The notes beneath the pieces were generated by a model. It was not told the origin of the DNA and did not search any database. It worked only from the letters and a program-made list of their open reading frames with translations. The translations under genes and the position numbers were made by a program. Shown here one piece after another: positions 1 through 8,263 of a stretch of 64,000 bases of DNA. The DNA is from Pseudomonadota bacterium (GTDB lineage Bacteria; Pseudomonadota; Alphaproteobacteria; Rhizobiales; Beijerinckiaceae), in assembly GCA_021813805.1 (NCBI GenBank), contig JAKAJL010000015.1, forward strand, positions 1 through 64,000, in the 5' to 3' direction. Position 1 is the first letter of the stretch; the number at the start of each line of letters is the position of its first letter.

Positions 1-72
1 GGTTTAGATGCTATGGGCCGCGCAGCGGCAGGCTGGCATCATCGTTGCGCTCAAGAAGCAAGGAGCGCCCCC

Positions 73-1236
73 ATGCATACGCCAAACGACATGAGCAGGT
101 CGCGCGCAGCTTTCGCGCAAAACTCTACGCTGATTGCGGTGGTCGAGATGAGCCTGTCGAGCTGGTTGGTCGCCGGCATTGTGCCCGGACTTGATCGTCA
201 GCCGACGAAAAAGCTCGCGGTCGATCATGACGCACTTCTCGAACTCCTGCATCGTTGGCGCAACGAGGCGGTGCGGGCGGGATGCCAAATCAACCGGATC
301 GTCGTCGCGTACGAGTCCGGACGCGATGGCTTCTGGCTGGCCCGGTGGCTCCGCGCTCGGGGAGTCGAAGCCTATGTCATTCATGCGTCGAGCGTTCCGG
401 TCTCGCGCGAGCATCGCCGCGCGAAGACGGATCGCCTCGACACCGAATTGCTCAAGCGCGCCTTCCTCGGCTGGCTGCGCGGCGAAGCGAACCATTGCAG
501 CATGGCTGCGATTCCCACGCAGGAGGACGAGGATGCAAAACGGCCCGGCCGGGAGCGCGAGAACTTGATCCGCGAATGCACGCGTATTGTGAACCGGATC
601 AAGAGCAACCTCGCCCGTCTCGGTATTCGCGGCTTCAAGATGAGCATGGAGCATTCGGCGGAAACGCTGGAGACGTTGCGGACGCCGGAAGGCGGGGCCA
701 TTCCGGCAAACACTCTGGCCGAATTGAACCGAGAGATTGACCGACTGCGCTTCTTGCGCCAGCAGATCAAGCAGGTCGAGGCGGCGCGGGCCGATCGTCT
801 CCGGGAAACACCGGATGAATCGGGAACCGCCATGATCCGCGAACTAACGCGCGTGGTGGGTGTCGGCGTGGAAACCGCCGACATGCTGGTGCGGGAGGTG
901 TTCTCGCGCCCGCTGCGAGATCGCAAGGCTGTGGCGCGATACGCCGGCCTGACCGGGGCGCCCGACGAGAGCGGGCAAAAGCGACGCGAACGCGGGCTAG
1001 CCAAAGCAGGCAATGCACGAGTGCGCCGCGGCATGATCCAACTCGCCTGGGGCCACCTGCTGCATCAGAAGGACAGCGTGCTGGCCGTCTGGTATCGCAA
1101 GCGAACCGCTGACGGTCGCGGCGGCTTACGAAAGACCATGATCGTGGCGCTGGCTCGCAAACTCCTCATCGTCCTTTGGCGGATAGCAACCACCGGGGTC
1201 ACGCCTGAGGGCATCGCGATACGTCCGGCGGTGTAA
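73..1236 (+). CDS. IS110-family transposase (DEDD N-terminal domain, serine C-terminal domain)
   Basis: This is the RNA-guided recombinase type of transposase. The N-terminal DEDD (RuvC-like) region holds VVE near residue 25, VAYESGRDGFW near 80 and AKTDRLDTELL near 120. The C-terminal half has the Transposase_20 pattern, with YAGLTGAPDESG followed by GNARVRR. The serine of DESG is the likely catalytic serine. At 387 residues it is full length for the family and has no frameshift. The ATG at 73 is chosen because AGGAG lies at 61-65, seven bases upstream. An in-frame ATG at 13 has no ribosome site. The first acidic residue is Glu rather than the usual Asp, as I recall for a rhizobial and Methylobacterium subgroup. 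Confidence 0.92.
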   Translation: MHTPNDMSRSRAAFAQNSTLIAVVEMSLSSWLVAGIVPGLDRQPTKKLAVDHDALLELLHRWRNEAVRAGCQINRIVVAYESGRDGFWLARWLRARGVEAYVIHASSVPVSREHRRAKTDRLDTELLKRAFLGWLRGEANHCSMAAIPTQEDEDAKRPGRERENLIRECTRIVNRIKSNLARLGIRGFKMSMEHSAETLETLRTPEGGAIPANTLAELNREIDRLRFLRQQIKQVEAARADRLRETPDESGTAMIRELTRVVGVGVETADMLVREVFSRPLRDRKAVARYAGLTGAPDESGQKRRERGLAKAGNARVRRGMIQLAWGHLLHQKDSVLAVWYRKRTADGRGGLRKTMIVALARKLLIVLWRIATTGVTPEGIAIRPAV

Positions 1237-1239
1237 CCA

Positions 1240-1600
1240 TCTTAAAGGAAAGGGAGATTAAGCAAGGATTTTCTGCAACTCGATCCGAAGACCCGAGATG
1301 CAGATAATGATCCGAGGTGGCGGCAACCCGATAGTGGACATGGTCATCGAAGCCGCGGTTTAGAATGGGGCCGCCGCCTTGGAGCTTCGCCAACGATGCG
1401 TAAGACTGCATCATGGTCCCGATCCTTCTGGATCGACCGAATACAAGTTTGCGGCGCGAAGATCGCGCCTCATGGCGGGCTACCCTCGGATCATATGGAA
1501 ATCGTGCCTCCGCTCGTCTGCAAGCCGCCGCCGCCTGGCGTGTGATGGCCGAACGGCGCCGGCTTGCAAACGAGCCAAATCGTTGGAGCACTTCATGAAG
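1240..1600 (+). ncRNA. candidate bridge-RNA region of the IS110 element
   Basis: The 3' non-coding end of the element folds into several hairpins. CTGCA-A-CTCG (1273-1282) pairs with CGAG-A-TGCAG (1294-1303). CGATCC at about 1417 pairs with GGATCG across a TTCT loop. CTCGT-C-TGCAAGCCG (1513-1527) pairs with CGGCTTGCA-A-ACGAG (1560-1574), 14 of 15 positions complementary. IS110 and IS1111 elements encode a bridge RNA in a non-coding end that guides target choice, with the IS1111 group using the right end. Limits and transcription are inferred. Confidence 0.35.
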
Positions 1601-1630
1601 ACCGACCCTTGACAGATCCGATCCCATACA

Positions 1631-2062
1631 AGTCCACTTATGGAATCGGCCATCTGCGGACGGAGGTCGAAGCGCGCCGACGAGGGCGGCCTTTCCGAAG
1701 GCGCAACCCGATCCAGGCGAGCAACTGGACCGATATTTTCCTATTCAAAAAGCTGATTCAGCCAAATGCAAGCTCGGATTAAACAATTCGGGATGCGCTG
1801 AATGAGGCGGCTTGGGGCTTTTGGGCGGCAGGGGCGACGATTTCGGCAAATGAGGAAAAGGGGCCCGCGCCAAGTTTTGGAAGGCCCAGACGGAGGTAAA
1901 CGGTTTTCCGCTCCTGATCGCCGCGTCGCCAGGGTCCATTCGCTGTGTTGAATCTGACTTCCAGCCCGTGACGGGAAGCTGTCCGTCGGCGTCAACCGTC
2001 GCTGGGAACGACGCGTTGGAACTTCACCCCGAGGCGAGGGCCAAATCAAGCTGACGCGAAGG
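1631..2062. other. intergenic stretch without a recognisable gene
   Basis: About 430 bases between the IS right end and the ridA-like gene. Open frames on both strands give low-complexity, arginine- and proline-rich translations with no family resemblance. It is probably old flanking DNA of the insertion. I see no tRNA, repeat or clear promoter here. Confidence 0.5.
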
Positions 2063-2087
2063 GCGCCCGCGACAGATTCGCGGGCGC
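2063..2087 (-). terminator. hairpin just after the ridA-like gene
   Basis: GCGCCCGCGA, a 5-base loop CAGAT, and TCGCGGGCGC form a perfect 10-bp stem that begins three bases past the stop codon. There is no clear U tract, so it could be a weak terminator or a 3' end protecting stem. Confidence 0.45.
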
Positions 2088-2090
2088 GGA

Positions 2091-2444
2091 TCAGATTGCC
2101 GCGACCACCGCGATTTCGACCTTGTATTCGGGGGCGACGAGCCGGGCCTGGACCGTGGCGCGGGCTGGAGTCGCGCCTTCGACGACCCATGTGTCCCAGA
2201 CCGAGTTCATTTCGGAGAAGGTCGTGATGTCGGAAAGATAGATCGTCGCCATCATGATCCCGCTCTTGTCCGTGCCGGCCTCGGCGAGCAGCGCATCAAT
2301 CTGGGCCAAGACTTCCGCCGTCTGTTCGCGCACCGAGCGGCCGGCCGTCTTTTCGGCGACCTGGCCGGCGAGATAGACCAGATCGCCGCGAATCACGCCC
2401 TGGCTCATCCGTTTGCCGGGCTTCAGTCTTTTCAGGTCGGACAT
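2091..2444 (-). CDS. RidA/YjgF family protein (Rid deaminase-like)
   Basis: A small trimeric-fold protein of about 117 residues. Family members hydrolyse reactive enamine/imine intermediates produced by PLP enzymes. The substrate-binding arginine is seen in ARATVQ and the following acidic residue in YKVEI near the C terminus, as in active Rid proteins. Start choice: an AAGGA ribosome site directly abuts the first ATG (2450) with no spacer, but sits six bases from the ATG at 2444, so the second is preferred. It runs on the same strand as the YqhA and msrA genes but with separate gaps. The exact Rid subfamily is not resolved. Confidence 0.82.
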   Translation of the reverse strand: MSDLKRLKPGKRMSQGVIRGDLVYLAGQVAEKTAGRSVREQTAEVLAQIDALLAEAGTDKSGIMMATIYLSDITTFSEMNSVWDTWVVEGATPARATVQARLVAPEYKVEIAVVAAI

Positions 2445-2495
2445 GTCCATTCCTTAGAATAAGTGAGCTCCCCGCGCCTTCCTTACACGCAAGTT

Positions 2496-3032
2496 TCAAT
2501 GCCCGCCATCCTCCGCTTTGGCGCTGGCATGGCCGGAAATGCGGTCGGTCAGCGCCAGCAGCACCGCCGACAGCACGAAGGTCAGGTGGATGCCGACGGT
2601 CCAGATGATATTGCGCTCGTTCTGGTTGGCGAGGTCCATGAAGACGCGCAGGGTCTGGATCGCCGAAATGGCGACGATGGACGACATGAGTTTGAGCTTC
2701 AGCCCGCCGAAGTCGATCTTGGTCAGCCAGGCGGGCCGGCTGGGGTCGCTGTCGTCGGCGACCTGGGAGACGAAATTCTCGAAGCCGGAAAAAATCACCA
2801 GCACCACCAGCGACGAGGTCAGCGTCAGGTCTATCAGGCTGAGCGTGTCGAGCACCACCGAGGATTCGCTGGACGATACGGCGTCGCGGACGAGGTGGAG
2901 GACATGCTGGCCGGCCTTGAGCATGAGGACGAAAACGCAGAACGCCAAGGCCACGTAAAACGGCGCCAGCAGCCAGCGGCTGGCGAAAAGCACGCGCTGG
3001 ATCAGGAGTTCGATTCTTTTCCTCAGGCGCAT
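2496..3032 (-). CDS. YqhA/UPF0114 family inner-membrane protein
   Basis: The 178-residue protein has three or four hydrophobic segments: about 17-40 after a basic N terminus, 65-85 (LIDLTLTSSLVVLVIFSGF), 113-130 and 142-160. It matches the UPF0114 family in length and in the FENFVS motif. The biochemical role of this family is not established. It is separated by about 30 bases from the msrA stop on the same strand and could be co-transcribed with it. Confidence 0.85.
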   Translation of the reverse strand: MRLRKRIELLIQRVLFASRWLLAPFYVALAFCVFVLMLKAGQHVLHLVRDAVSSSESSVVLDTLSLIDLTLTSSLVVLVIFSGFENFVSQVADDSDPSRPAWLTKIDFGGLKLKLMSSIVAISAIQTLRVFMDLANQNERNIIWTVGIHLTFVLSAVLLALTDRISGHASAKAEDGGH

Positions 3033-3062
3033 GCCCCGCTTCTCCCGCCCCGTCGACCTCTG

Positions 3063-3710
3063 TCAGAAGACGCCGACAGGGCAGGCGACGCCACTTCCGC
3101 CCAGGCCGCAATAGCCTCCCGGATTCTTGGCAAGATATTGCTGATGATAGGCTTCGGCAAAGTAAAATGGGCCCGCTAGAGCTATTTCGGTGGTGATCGC
3201 GCCGAAGCCATGGGCGGCGAGCGCCTGCTGATAAGCGTCTTTCGAGCTTTCCGCGGCCTTCCGCTGGGTGTCGCTGGTCGTATGGATCGCGGAACGATAT
3301 TGCGTGCCGACGTCATTGCCCTGGCGCATGCCCTGCGTGGGGTCGTGCGATTCCCAGAACAAGGCGAGCAGCCGCGCCAATTCGATTTTTTCCGGATCGT
3401 AGACGACCTGGACCACTTCCGTATGGCCGGTCAGGCCAGAACAGACCTCTTCATAGGTCGGATTTGGGGTCGAGCCGCCGGCATAGCCGACCGCGGTGAC
3501 GTAAACGCCCTCGCCCGCCTGCCAGAATTTGCGCTCCGCGCCCCAGAAACAGCCCATGCCGAACAGAATGCGCTCCAGGCCAGGCGGATAAGGCGGGGTG
3601 AGCTTGCGGCCATTGACGAAATGGGTCGCCGCGGTCGGGATCGGATCGGATCGGCCGGGCAAGGCCTCGGTCGGGGTTGGGATTTCCAGTTTTTTGCGCG
3701 AGAATAACAT
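3063..3710 (-). CDS. msrA: peptide-methionine (S)-S-oxide reductase MsrA
   Basis: The enzyme reduces the S epimer of methionine sulfoxide in proteins, using thioredoxin. The catalytic signature GCFWGAE is present with the reactive cysteine, and the C terminus carries the recycling cysteines in [14 protein letters not shown]. Start: the ATG at 3710 follows CCGGAGG with a six-base spacer. Longer in-frame starts run into the promoter region shared with the divergent LysR gene. The length of 215 residues is normal for the longer MsrA type. The divergent LysR regulator may control it; that is inferred from arrangement only. Confidence 0.95.
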   Translation of the reverse strand: MLFSRKKLEIPTPTEALPGRSDPIPTAATHFVNGRKLTPPYPPGLERILFGMGCFWGAERKFWQAGEGVYVTAVGYAGGSTPNPTYEEVCSGLTGHTEVVQVVYDPEKIELARLLALFWESHDPTQGMRQGNDVGTQYRSAIHTTSDTQRKAAESSKDAYQQALAAHGFGAITTEIALAGPFYFAEAYHQQYLAKNPGGYCGLGGSGVACPVGVF

Positions 3711-3816
3711 GGCGCGCCTCCGGGGATGGCGATGCATTTGGGGATCGGAAATGGAATTGGCGAGGTTTTTTGCGAATTTTCCCGTATAGATAGGCGGAAA
3801 AAGAAACGGGGTTGGA
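3711..3816. promoter_or_regulatory. divergent promoter region between msrA and the LysR gene
   Basis: This 106-base gap separates two divergently transcribed genes, the usual place for a LysR-type operator (T-N11-A). It is AT-richer than its surroundings (for example around GCGAATTTTCCCGTATAG). No single operator can be fixed by eye. Confidence 0.4.
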
Positions 3817-4707
3817 ATGGACTGGGACAAGCTGCGGGTTTTTCACGCCGTCGCCGCCGCCGGCTCCTTCACCCACGCCGGCGAGGCGCTGCATCTGAGC
3901 CAGTCGGCGGTCAGCCGTCAGATCGCTACGCTGGAGCATGACCTCAAGACGCCTCTGTTCCACCGCCATGCGCGAGGGCTGCTGCTCACCGAGCAGGGTG
4001 AAATCCTGTTCCGCACGGTGCAGGAAGTCTTCGGCAAGCTCGAAAGCGCGCGGGTGCGTCTGTCGGACGCCCGCGACAAGCCGCATGGCCTGCTCAGGGT
4101 CACCGCCAACACCGGCTTCGGCACGATCTGGCTGACGCCCCGTCTCGCCGAATTCCGCGAACTTTATCCCGATATCGAGCTTGAAGTGATCCTGACCGAC
4201 GACGAACTCGATCTTTCGATGCGCGAAGCCGATGTGGCCTTGCGCCTGTGGGAGCCCAAGCAGGGCGATCTCATCCGCCGGCGCCTGTTCACGCTGCATT
4301 ATTCAGCCTTCGCCTCGCGCCGTTATCTCCGGCAATTCGGCACGCCGCGCCGCGTCGAGGAACTCGACGCCCATCGCCTCGTCGCCTTCAGTGTGACCGG
4401 GCCGAGTTATCTGCGCAATCTCAACATCCTGCTCACCGCAGGCCGCGACGCCAGAAATCCGCGTAAACCGGTGCTGTCGATCAACAATCTCTTCGCTCTG
4501 GCGCGCGCGGTGGAAAAGGGCGCGGGCGTCGGCGTGCTGCCGGATTACGCAGTGGCCGAGGATTCTTCGCTGACCCGGATCGATCTCGACCTGGACATGC
4601 CCCTGTTCGACTGCTGGCTGACCTATCCGGAAGAGATGAAACCGGTCGCGCGGGTCCAGGCGCTGCGCGATTTCCTCGTCGCCAACGCCCCGGCCTGGCG
4701 TCATTGA
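3817..4707 (+). CDS. LysR-family transcriptional regulator
   Basis: The 296-residue regulator has an N-terminal winged helix-turn-helix (about 2-60, [17 protein letters not shown] then SQSAVSRQI) and a LysR substrate-binding domain (about 90-290). The ligand domain resembles the GcvA/AmpR-like branch, with [22 protein letters not shown] and [10 protein letters not shown]. It is divergent from msrA across about 100 bases, so it may regulate msrA and itself. The effector is unknown. Confidence 0.88.
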   Translation: MDWDKLRVFHAVAAAGSFTHAGEALHLSQSAVSRQIATLEHDLKTPLFHRHARGLLLTEQGEILFRTVQEVFGKLESARVRLSDARDKPHGLLRVTANTGFGTIWLTPRLAEFRELYPDIELEVILTDDELDLSMREADVALRLWEPKQGDLIRRRLFTLHYSAFASRRYLRQFGTPRRVEELDAHRLVAFSVTGPSYLRNLNILLTAGRDARNPRKPVLSINNLFALARAVEKGAGVGVLPDYAVAEDSSLTRIDLDLDMPLFDCWLTYPEEMKPVARVQALRDFLVANAPAWRH

Positions 4708-4719
4708 AGGAGGAGCTAC

Positions 4720-4977
4720 ATGATCCTGACCTCCACCATCACGTGCCCCCATTGCGGCCACACGTCGCGCGAGGACATGCCGACCGACGCCTGCGTTCAT
4801 TTTTATGAATGCAAGGGTTGCGGCGCGCTGCTCAAGCCGAAAGACGGCGATTGCTGCGTGTTCTGCTCTTACGGCGACGCGCCCTGCCCGCCAGTTCAGG
4901 CGGCGCGCTCCGAAATCTCCTGCTGCGGCTCGGCGATGCGCTCCCGTTTCCGCAGCGAAGAGGAGGGCGGCGTCTGA
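4720..4977 (+). CDS. GDCCVxC-domain small cysteine-rich protein
   Basis: The 85-residue protein carries two CxxC pairs (TCPHC near 9 and CKGC near 32), the hallmark GDCCVFCSYGDAPCPP, and a late CC pair, so it is likely to bind zinc or another metal. The domain is known by its motif but has no settled function. A strong GGAGGAG site lies five bases before the ATG. It follows the LysR gene by 12 bases and overlaps the likely start of the Crp/Fnr gene, implying translational coupling. Confidence 0.82.
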   Translation: MILTSTITCPHCGHTSREDMPTDACVHFYECKGCGALLKPKDGDCCVFCSYGDAPCPPVQAARSEISCCGSAMRSRFRSEEEGGV

Positions 4978-5645
4978 AACAGGAGCGAACGTCGCCCTGG
5001 CTTGACCGTTTCGCGCCGTTAGCCCGCCTCGACCGCGCCGCGCGCGCGGCTTTGGCGCGCCTGCCCGAAATGCGGGTCGAGGGCGGAAAGGAGCTTTTCG
5101 CGCCGGGCGCGGCCTGCCAAGGTTTTCTCCTGCTGCTCGATGGCCGGGTGCGCGTTGGCGTCACGGCGAAAAATGGCCGCCGTCTGCTGCTCTATCGGGT
5201 GGCGCCGGGTGAGACCTGCGTCCAGACCACGCTCTGCCTGATGGGCGGGCTGGATTACAGCGCCGAGGGCGTCGCCGAGACCGACTTGCGTTTCGTTCTC
5301 ATCCCTGCGCCCTTGTTCGAGCGGCTTTTGCGCGAATCGCCGGACTTCGCGCGTTTCGTTTTCGAGCGCTTCGGCGCGCGAATGGCGGAAATGACCAGGC
5401 TGATCGAAACCATCGCCTTTCTGAGGGTGGACGCGCGGCTCGCCGCCGCGCTGATCGCCCGCGCAGACGGGCAGGGCGAGCTGACGGCGACCCATCAGGA
5501 ACTCGCCGAGGATATTGGCGCGGCGCGGGAAGTGGTGAGCCGCCAACTCGCCGTGTTCCGGCGCACGGGTCTGCTGCGTCTTGCCCGCGGAAAAATAAGC
5601 CTGACCGATCGGGCGGGCCTCGCCGATCTCGCCTGTGTGATCTAA
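4974..5645 (+). CDS. Crp/Fnr-family transcriptional regulator
   Basis: The protein has a cyclic-nucleotide-binding-like beta-roll (about 20-135) and a C-terminal winged helix (about 160-215, THQELAEDIGAAREVVSRQL). The recognition helix reads REVVSR, combining the R and E of CRP with the S and R of FNR. The N-terminal cysteine cluster of FNR is absent, so an iron-sulfur oxygen sensor is unlikely. No ATG or GTG lies at the expected start. A CTG at 4974, seven bases after AGGAGG (4961-4966) and overlapping the previous stop codon, is the best start. An ATG at 4809 would add about 55 arginine-rich residues encoded inside the neighbour. About 223 residues from CTG fits the family. Confidence 0.85.
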   Translation: MKQERTSPWLDRFAPLARLDRAARAALARLPEMRVEGGKELFAPGAACQGFLLLLDGRVRVGVTAKNGRRLLLYRVAPGETCVQTTLCLMGGLDYSAEGVAETDLRFVLIPAPLFERLLRESPDFARFVFERFGARMAEMTRLIETIAFLRVDARLAAALIARADGQGELTATHQELAEDIGAAREVVSRQLAVFRRTGLLRLARGKISLTDRAGLADLACVI

Positions 5646-5651
5646 GTCACC
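5636..5651. promoter_or_regulatory. CRP/FNR-type operator candidate
   Basis: TGTGA-TCTAAG-TCACC spans the stop codon of the Crp/Fnr gene and matches 9 of 10 positions of the CRP half-sites TGTGA-N6-TCACA. It lies about 80 bases before the DUF2892 start, a sensible place for activation of that gene. The neighbouring regulator's recognition helix REVVSR would suit GTGA half-sites. Confidence 0.5.
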
Positions 5652-5729
5652 GACTCCTTCGTAGAATTTCCCGAATTTGTCCCCGGCGTCCGTGACGTCG
5701 CTTCTCTTTCACGACTTCAGGAGATTTCC

Positions 5730-5918
5730 ATGACCGCCAATGTCGGAACGATCGACCGCATCCTACGCATCGTCGTCGGGCTCATCCTCATCGCTTTGGT
5801 CTTCGTCGGCCCGAAAACGCCGTGGGGCTGGATCGGCGTCGTCCCGCTGCTCACGGGACTCGTGCGCTTCTGCCCTGCCTATATGCTGCTGGGCCTTAAC
5901 ACCTGCTCGACGAAATAA
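5730..5918 (+). CDS. DUF2892 (YgaP-type) small inner-membrane protein
   Basis: The 62-residue protein has two hydrophobic segments (about 8-28 and 34-55). It carries the family marks: an N-terminal GTIDRILRI stretch and a C-terminal RFCPAYMLLGLNTC with two conserved cysteines. This domain is often fused to or encoded near rhodanese and sulfur or metal-stress genes. An AGGAG site is well placed before the ATG. It probably belongs with the Crp/Fnr and GDCCVxC genes upstream. The molecular role is not established. Confidence 0.88.
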   Translation: MTANVGTIDRILRIVVGLILIALVFVGPKTPWGWIGVVPLLTGLVRFCPAYMLLGLNTCSTK

Positions 5919-5920
5919 AG

Positions 5921-6892
5921 TCAAACCACCTCGTCGGGGGCGAGGGCGCAAGCGCGGTCCGGGTCGATCTCGATCTGGACCGTGGCGTGGTTGATGCGGA
6001 ATTCCCGCGCCAGATCGGCGGCGAGGTCGTGCAGAAAACAGTCGCCCGGATGGCCGCCCGGCATGATCAGATGGCAGGTAAGCGCGATTTCGGTCGTGCT
6101 CATCGGCCAGACGTGAAGGTCGTGCAGCCCCGCGACGCCGGCGCGCCGGCTGAGAAAAGCGCGCACCCGGTCCGGGTCGATATGGTTGGGCGCCGCCGAC
6201 ATCGCCATGGCGAAGGCTTCCCGCAAAAGGCTCCAGGTTCCCCACAGGATCACGGCGTTAATCCCCAAACTGACCACGGGGTCCAACCAGAACCAACTTG
6301 TCAGCAGGATCAGCAGGCCGGCGACCACCACGCCGGCCGAGACGAGGGCGTCGGCGGCCATGTGGAGAAAAGCCGCGCGCAGATTGATGTCGTCCTTGCC
6401 CGAAGCAAACAGCCAGGCGGTGACTCCATTGATGACGACGCCAAGGGCGGCCACGATCATGACGGTCTTGCCCGCCACCGGCTCGGGCGTGAACAGCCGC
6501 AGGATCGCCTCCCAGGAGATCGCGCCGACAGCGACGAGCAAAAAAACGGCGTTGAACAGAGCGGCGAGGATCGAGGAGCCGAGCAGGCCATAGGAAAAGC
6601 GCGGCGTCGGCCGGCGCTTGACCATCTCGCTCGCGAGCCAGGCAAGGCCGAGTCCGAGCACGTCGCTCACATTATGGCCGGCGTCGGCGAGCAGGGCGGT
6701 GGAATTGCCGATCACGCCATAGACGATCTCGGCGACGATGAAGGTGAGATTGAGGGCGATGCCGATACCGAAGGCGCGGCCGAAATTTTCGGGCGCGTGA
6801 ACGTGGGCATGATCGTGATGGCCAATTCCGTGGCGGCCAATTCCGTGATGGTGATGGTCGTCATGATGCTGATGGCCGTGGTCACCGCTCAT
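5921..6892 (-). CDS. cation diffusion facilitator (CDF) metal exporter
   Basis: The 323-residue antiporter exports divalent metals, most likely zinc, cobalt or nickel. It has a histidine-rich N-terminal tail (about 4-32), six hydrophobic segments, and the paired metal-site motifs LLADAGHNVSD in TM2 and LHMAADALVS in TM5 (HxxxD twice). The C-terminal cytoplasmic domain (about 235-323) has HDLHVWPMST, as in DmeF/CzcD-like members. The His-rich start is typical of the DmeF/CzcD group. It is convergent with the DUF2892 gene, with stops two bases apart. Metal specificity is not readable. Confidence 0.92.
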   Translation of the reverse strand: MSGDHGHQHHDDHHHHGIGRHGIGHHDHAHVHAPENFGRAFGIGIALNLTFIVAEIVYGVIGNSTALLADAGHNVSDVLGLGLAWLASEMVKRRPTPRFSYGLLGSSILAALFNAVFLLVAVGAISWEAILRLFTPEPVAGKTVMIVAALGVVINGVTAWLFASGKDDINLRAAFLHMAADALVSAGVVVAGLLILLTSWFWLDPVVSLGINAVILWGTWSLLREAFAMAMSAAPNHIDPDRVRAFLSRRAGVAGLHDLHVWPMSTTEIALTCHLIMPGGHPGDCFLHDLAADLAREFRINHATVQIEIDPDRACALAPDEVV

Positions 6893-7035
6893 GTGTCACG
6901 CTTCCTTTCGGGGCGGAAAATTTTCCCGGCGAGGCGGTTTAAAGGGCTTGTCCCGCCGTCGCCTTGCCGCTATACACCCGCCCACGTCTCGCCGCCACGC
7001 GGCTGGTCTTCCCAATGACCTGAAGAGACTTAGAT

Positions 7036-7111
<76 letters not shown>

Positions 7112-7310
7112 AACTAATCTCACAAGGCGTTTTTCGATGCGTGGCCCGCGTCAGAGCGCGCGGTCGACGTTTTTGAGCCCGCGCCAGACCGGACGACGGG
7201 GCGGCGCGACTTTCATCCGTCAACCTTTATTTCAGTTGGAACTTTACCGAGCGGTCACAAGTTGCAATCTGTATAGAGCCTCCGATTGTTGTGTTCGTCT
7301 GGAGCCCGTT

Positions 7311-7952
7311 ATGCGTAATCTGGCTCGTCTTTTTTTGATCTTCGCCGTGTTCCTGGTCGCCCCCGCGGCGATGGCGCGCGTGCAAATCTCGATCGATCTG
7401 TCCGCGCAGAGGATGGAGGTGCAGGCGTCCGATGGCGAAAGCTATTCCTGGCCGATTTCATCCGCCCGCGCCGGCTATGTGACGCCGCGCGGGGTTTTCG
7501 CGCCGACGTCAATGCAGCTCATGCATTATTCGAAAAAATATCATCATTCGCCGATGCCGCATTCGATTTTCTTCCATGGCGGCTACGCCATTCACGGGAC
7601 CTATGCGACGAGATGGCTAGGCCGTCCGGTGTCGCATGGCTGCGTCCGCATTTCGCCGGCCAACGCCGCCACGCTCTATTCGCTGGTTCGCGCCGAAGGC
7701 GCCACGATCAGAATCACCGGGTCGCCGCCGCGCAACCGCGCTTTCGCCCATCAATGGCGCCGTCACGCGCATGGGAGCCATTACGCTTCCGCCGGACATC
7801 GCCGCCATTACGCTGGCTCCTGGCGGACTCATGGCGCTCATCGCGGCTATGCCTCCGCCGGAGGAGGGCGTCACCCGCATGTGCTATCCTATGCGCCGGC
7901 CCCGCAAGGCTCCACGGCAACCGGCATTTTCGGCCTCATCCTGAACCGCTAG
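7311..7952 (+). CDS. secreted L,D-transpeptidase (YkuD domain)
   Basis: The enzyme cross-links or tethers peptidoglycan in the periplasm. A signal peptide (1-23, cleavage near AMA) precedes the YkuD domain. The catalytic pattern is complete: HGTYA, then GRPVSHGCVRIS with the active cysteine. After about residue 140 the protein becomes rich in His, Arg, Gly and Ser (repeated HYAS/GHRRHYAG-like stretches), a disordered basic tail. The ATG at 7311 is preferred because it begins the signal peptide and has GGAG upstream. Length is 213 residues. Confidence 0.9.
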   Translation: MRNLARLFLIFAVFLVAPAAMARVQISIDLSAQRMEVQASDGESYSWPISSARAGYVTPRGVFAPTSMQLMHYSKKYHHSPMPHSIFFHGGYAIHGTYATRWLGRPVSHGCVRISPANAATLYSLVRAEGATIRITGSPPRNRAFAHQWRRHAHGSHYASAGHRRHYAGSWRTHGAHRGYASAGGGRHPHVLSYAPAPQGSTATGIFGLILNR

Positions 7953-8232
7953 CTTCCCGCGCCTGCGCCAGGGAGGCGTCATATCGCAGCTTCAGGAGAA
8001 TGATCAGCGTGTTCAACGCGATGGTGATGGCGTTGAACAGCACGATGGAGAGCGAGCCGATCAGCGCGCCATAGATTAGCCAAAGCGTGCAGCCTGCCAC
8101 GAAGGTGATCTGGGTGATCAGCGAAATCGACCTTGCGTCGCGGCTGCGCAAAATTTTGATGGCCTGGGGCGTCCAGCACAGGGTCGTCAGCGTTCCAGCG
8201 ACGAATCCGACGAGTTCGGTTTGTGGAGCCAC
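7936..8232 (-). CDS. SemiSWEET-type sugar transporter (PQ-loop family)
   Basis: The 98-residue protein has three hydrophobic helices and the SemiSWEET pattern: an N-terminal VGFVAGTLTTLCWTPQAIK with the PQ motif, then RSISLITQ, and a final NAITIALNTLIILLK. SemiSWEETs dimerise to pass small sugars. The GTG at 8232 is chosen because AAGGA lies about seven bases upstream and it gives the usual size. The 3' end overlaps the L,D-transpeptidase gene by 17 bases on the opposite strand. Confidence 0.8.
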   Translation of the reverse strand: MAPQTELVGFVAGTLTTLCWTPQAIKILRSRDARSISLITQITFVAGCTLWLIYGALIGSLSIVLFNAITIALNTLIILLKLRYDASLAQAREASGSG

Positions 8233-8263
8233 GCCGCTATCCTTCGTTGCTGAGGCCTGGCGC

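Larger units (their letters stand above)
1..1630 (+). mobile_element. IS110-family insertion sequence (left end may lie outside the window)
   Basis: The element comprises an intact IS110-type transposase gene (73-1236) and about 390 bases of 3' non-coding DNA rich in hairpins. IS110 elements lack terminal inverted repeats and usually make no target duplication, so the ends cannot be fixed by eye. The right end is placed near 1630, where hairpin structure stops, as an estimate. The motif GGTTTAGA occurs both at 1-8 and at 1357-1364 and is followed in each by GGGCCGC, so the two non-coding flanks share some sequence. Confidence 0.6.

Noticed and set aside
4809-4973. An N-terminal extension of the Crp/Fnr regulator from an ATG at 4809.
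   Set aside because: The added residues are arginine- and leucine-rich, unlike the family, and are the out-of-frame reading of the GDCCVxC gene.
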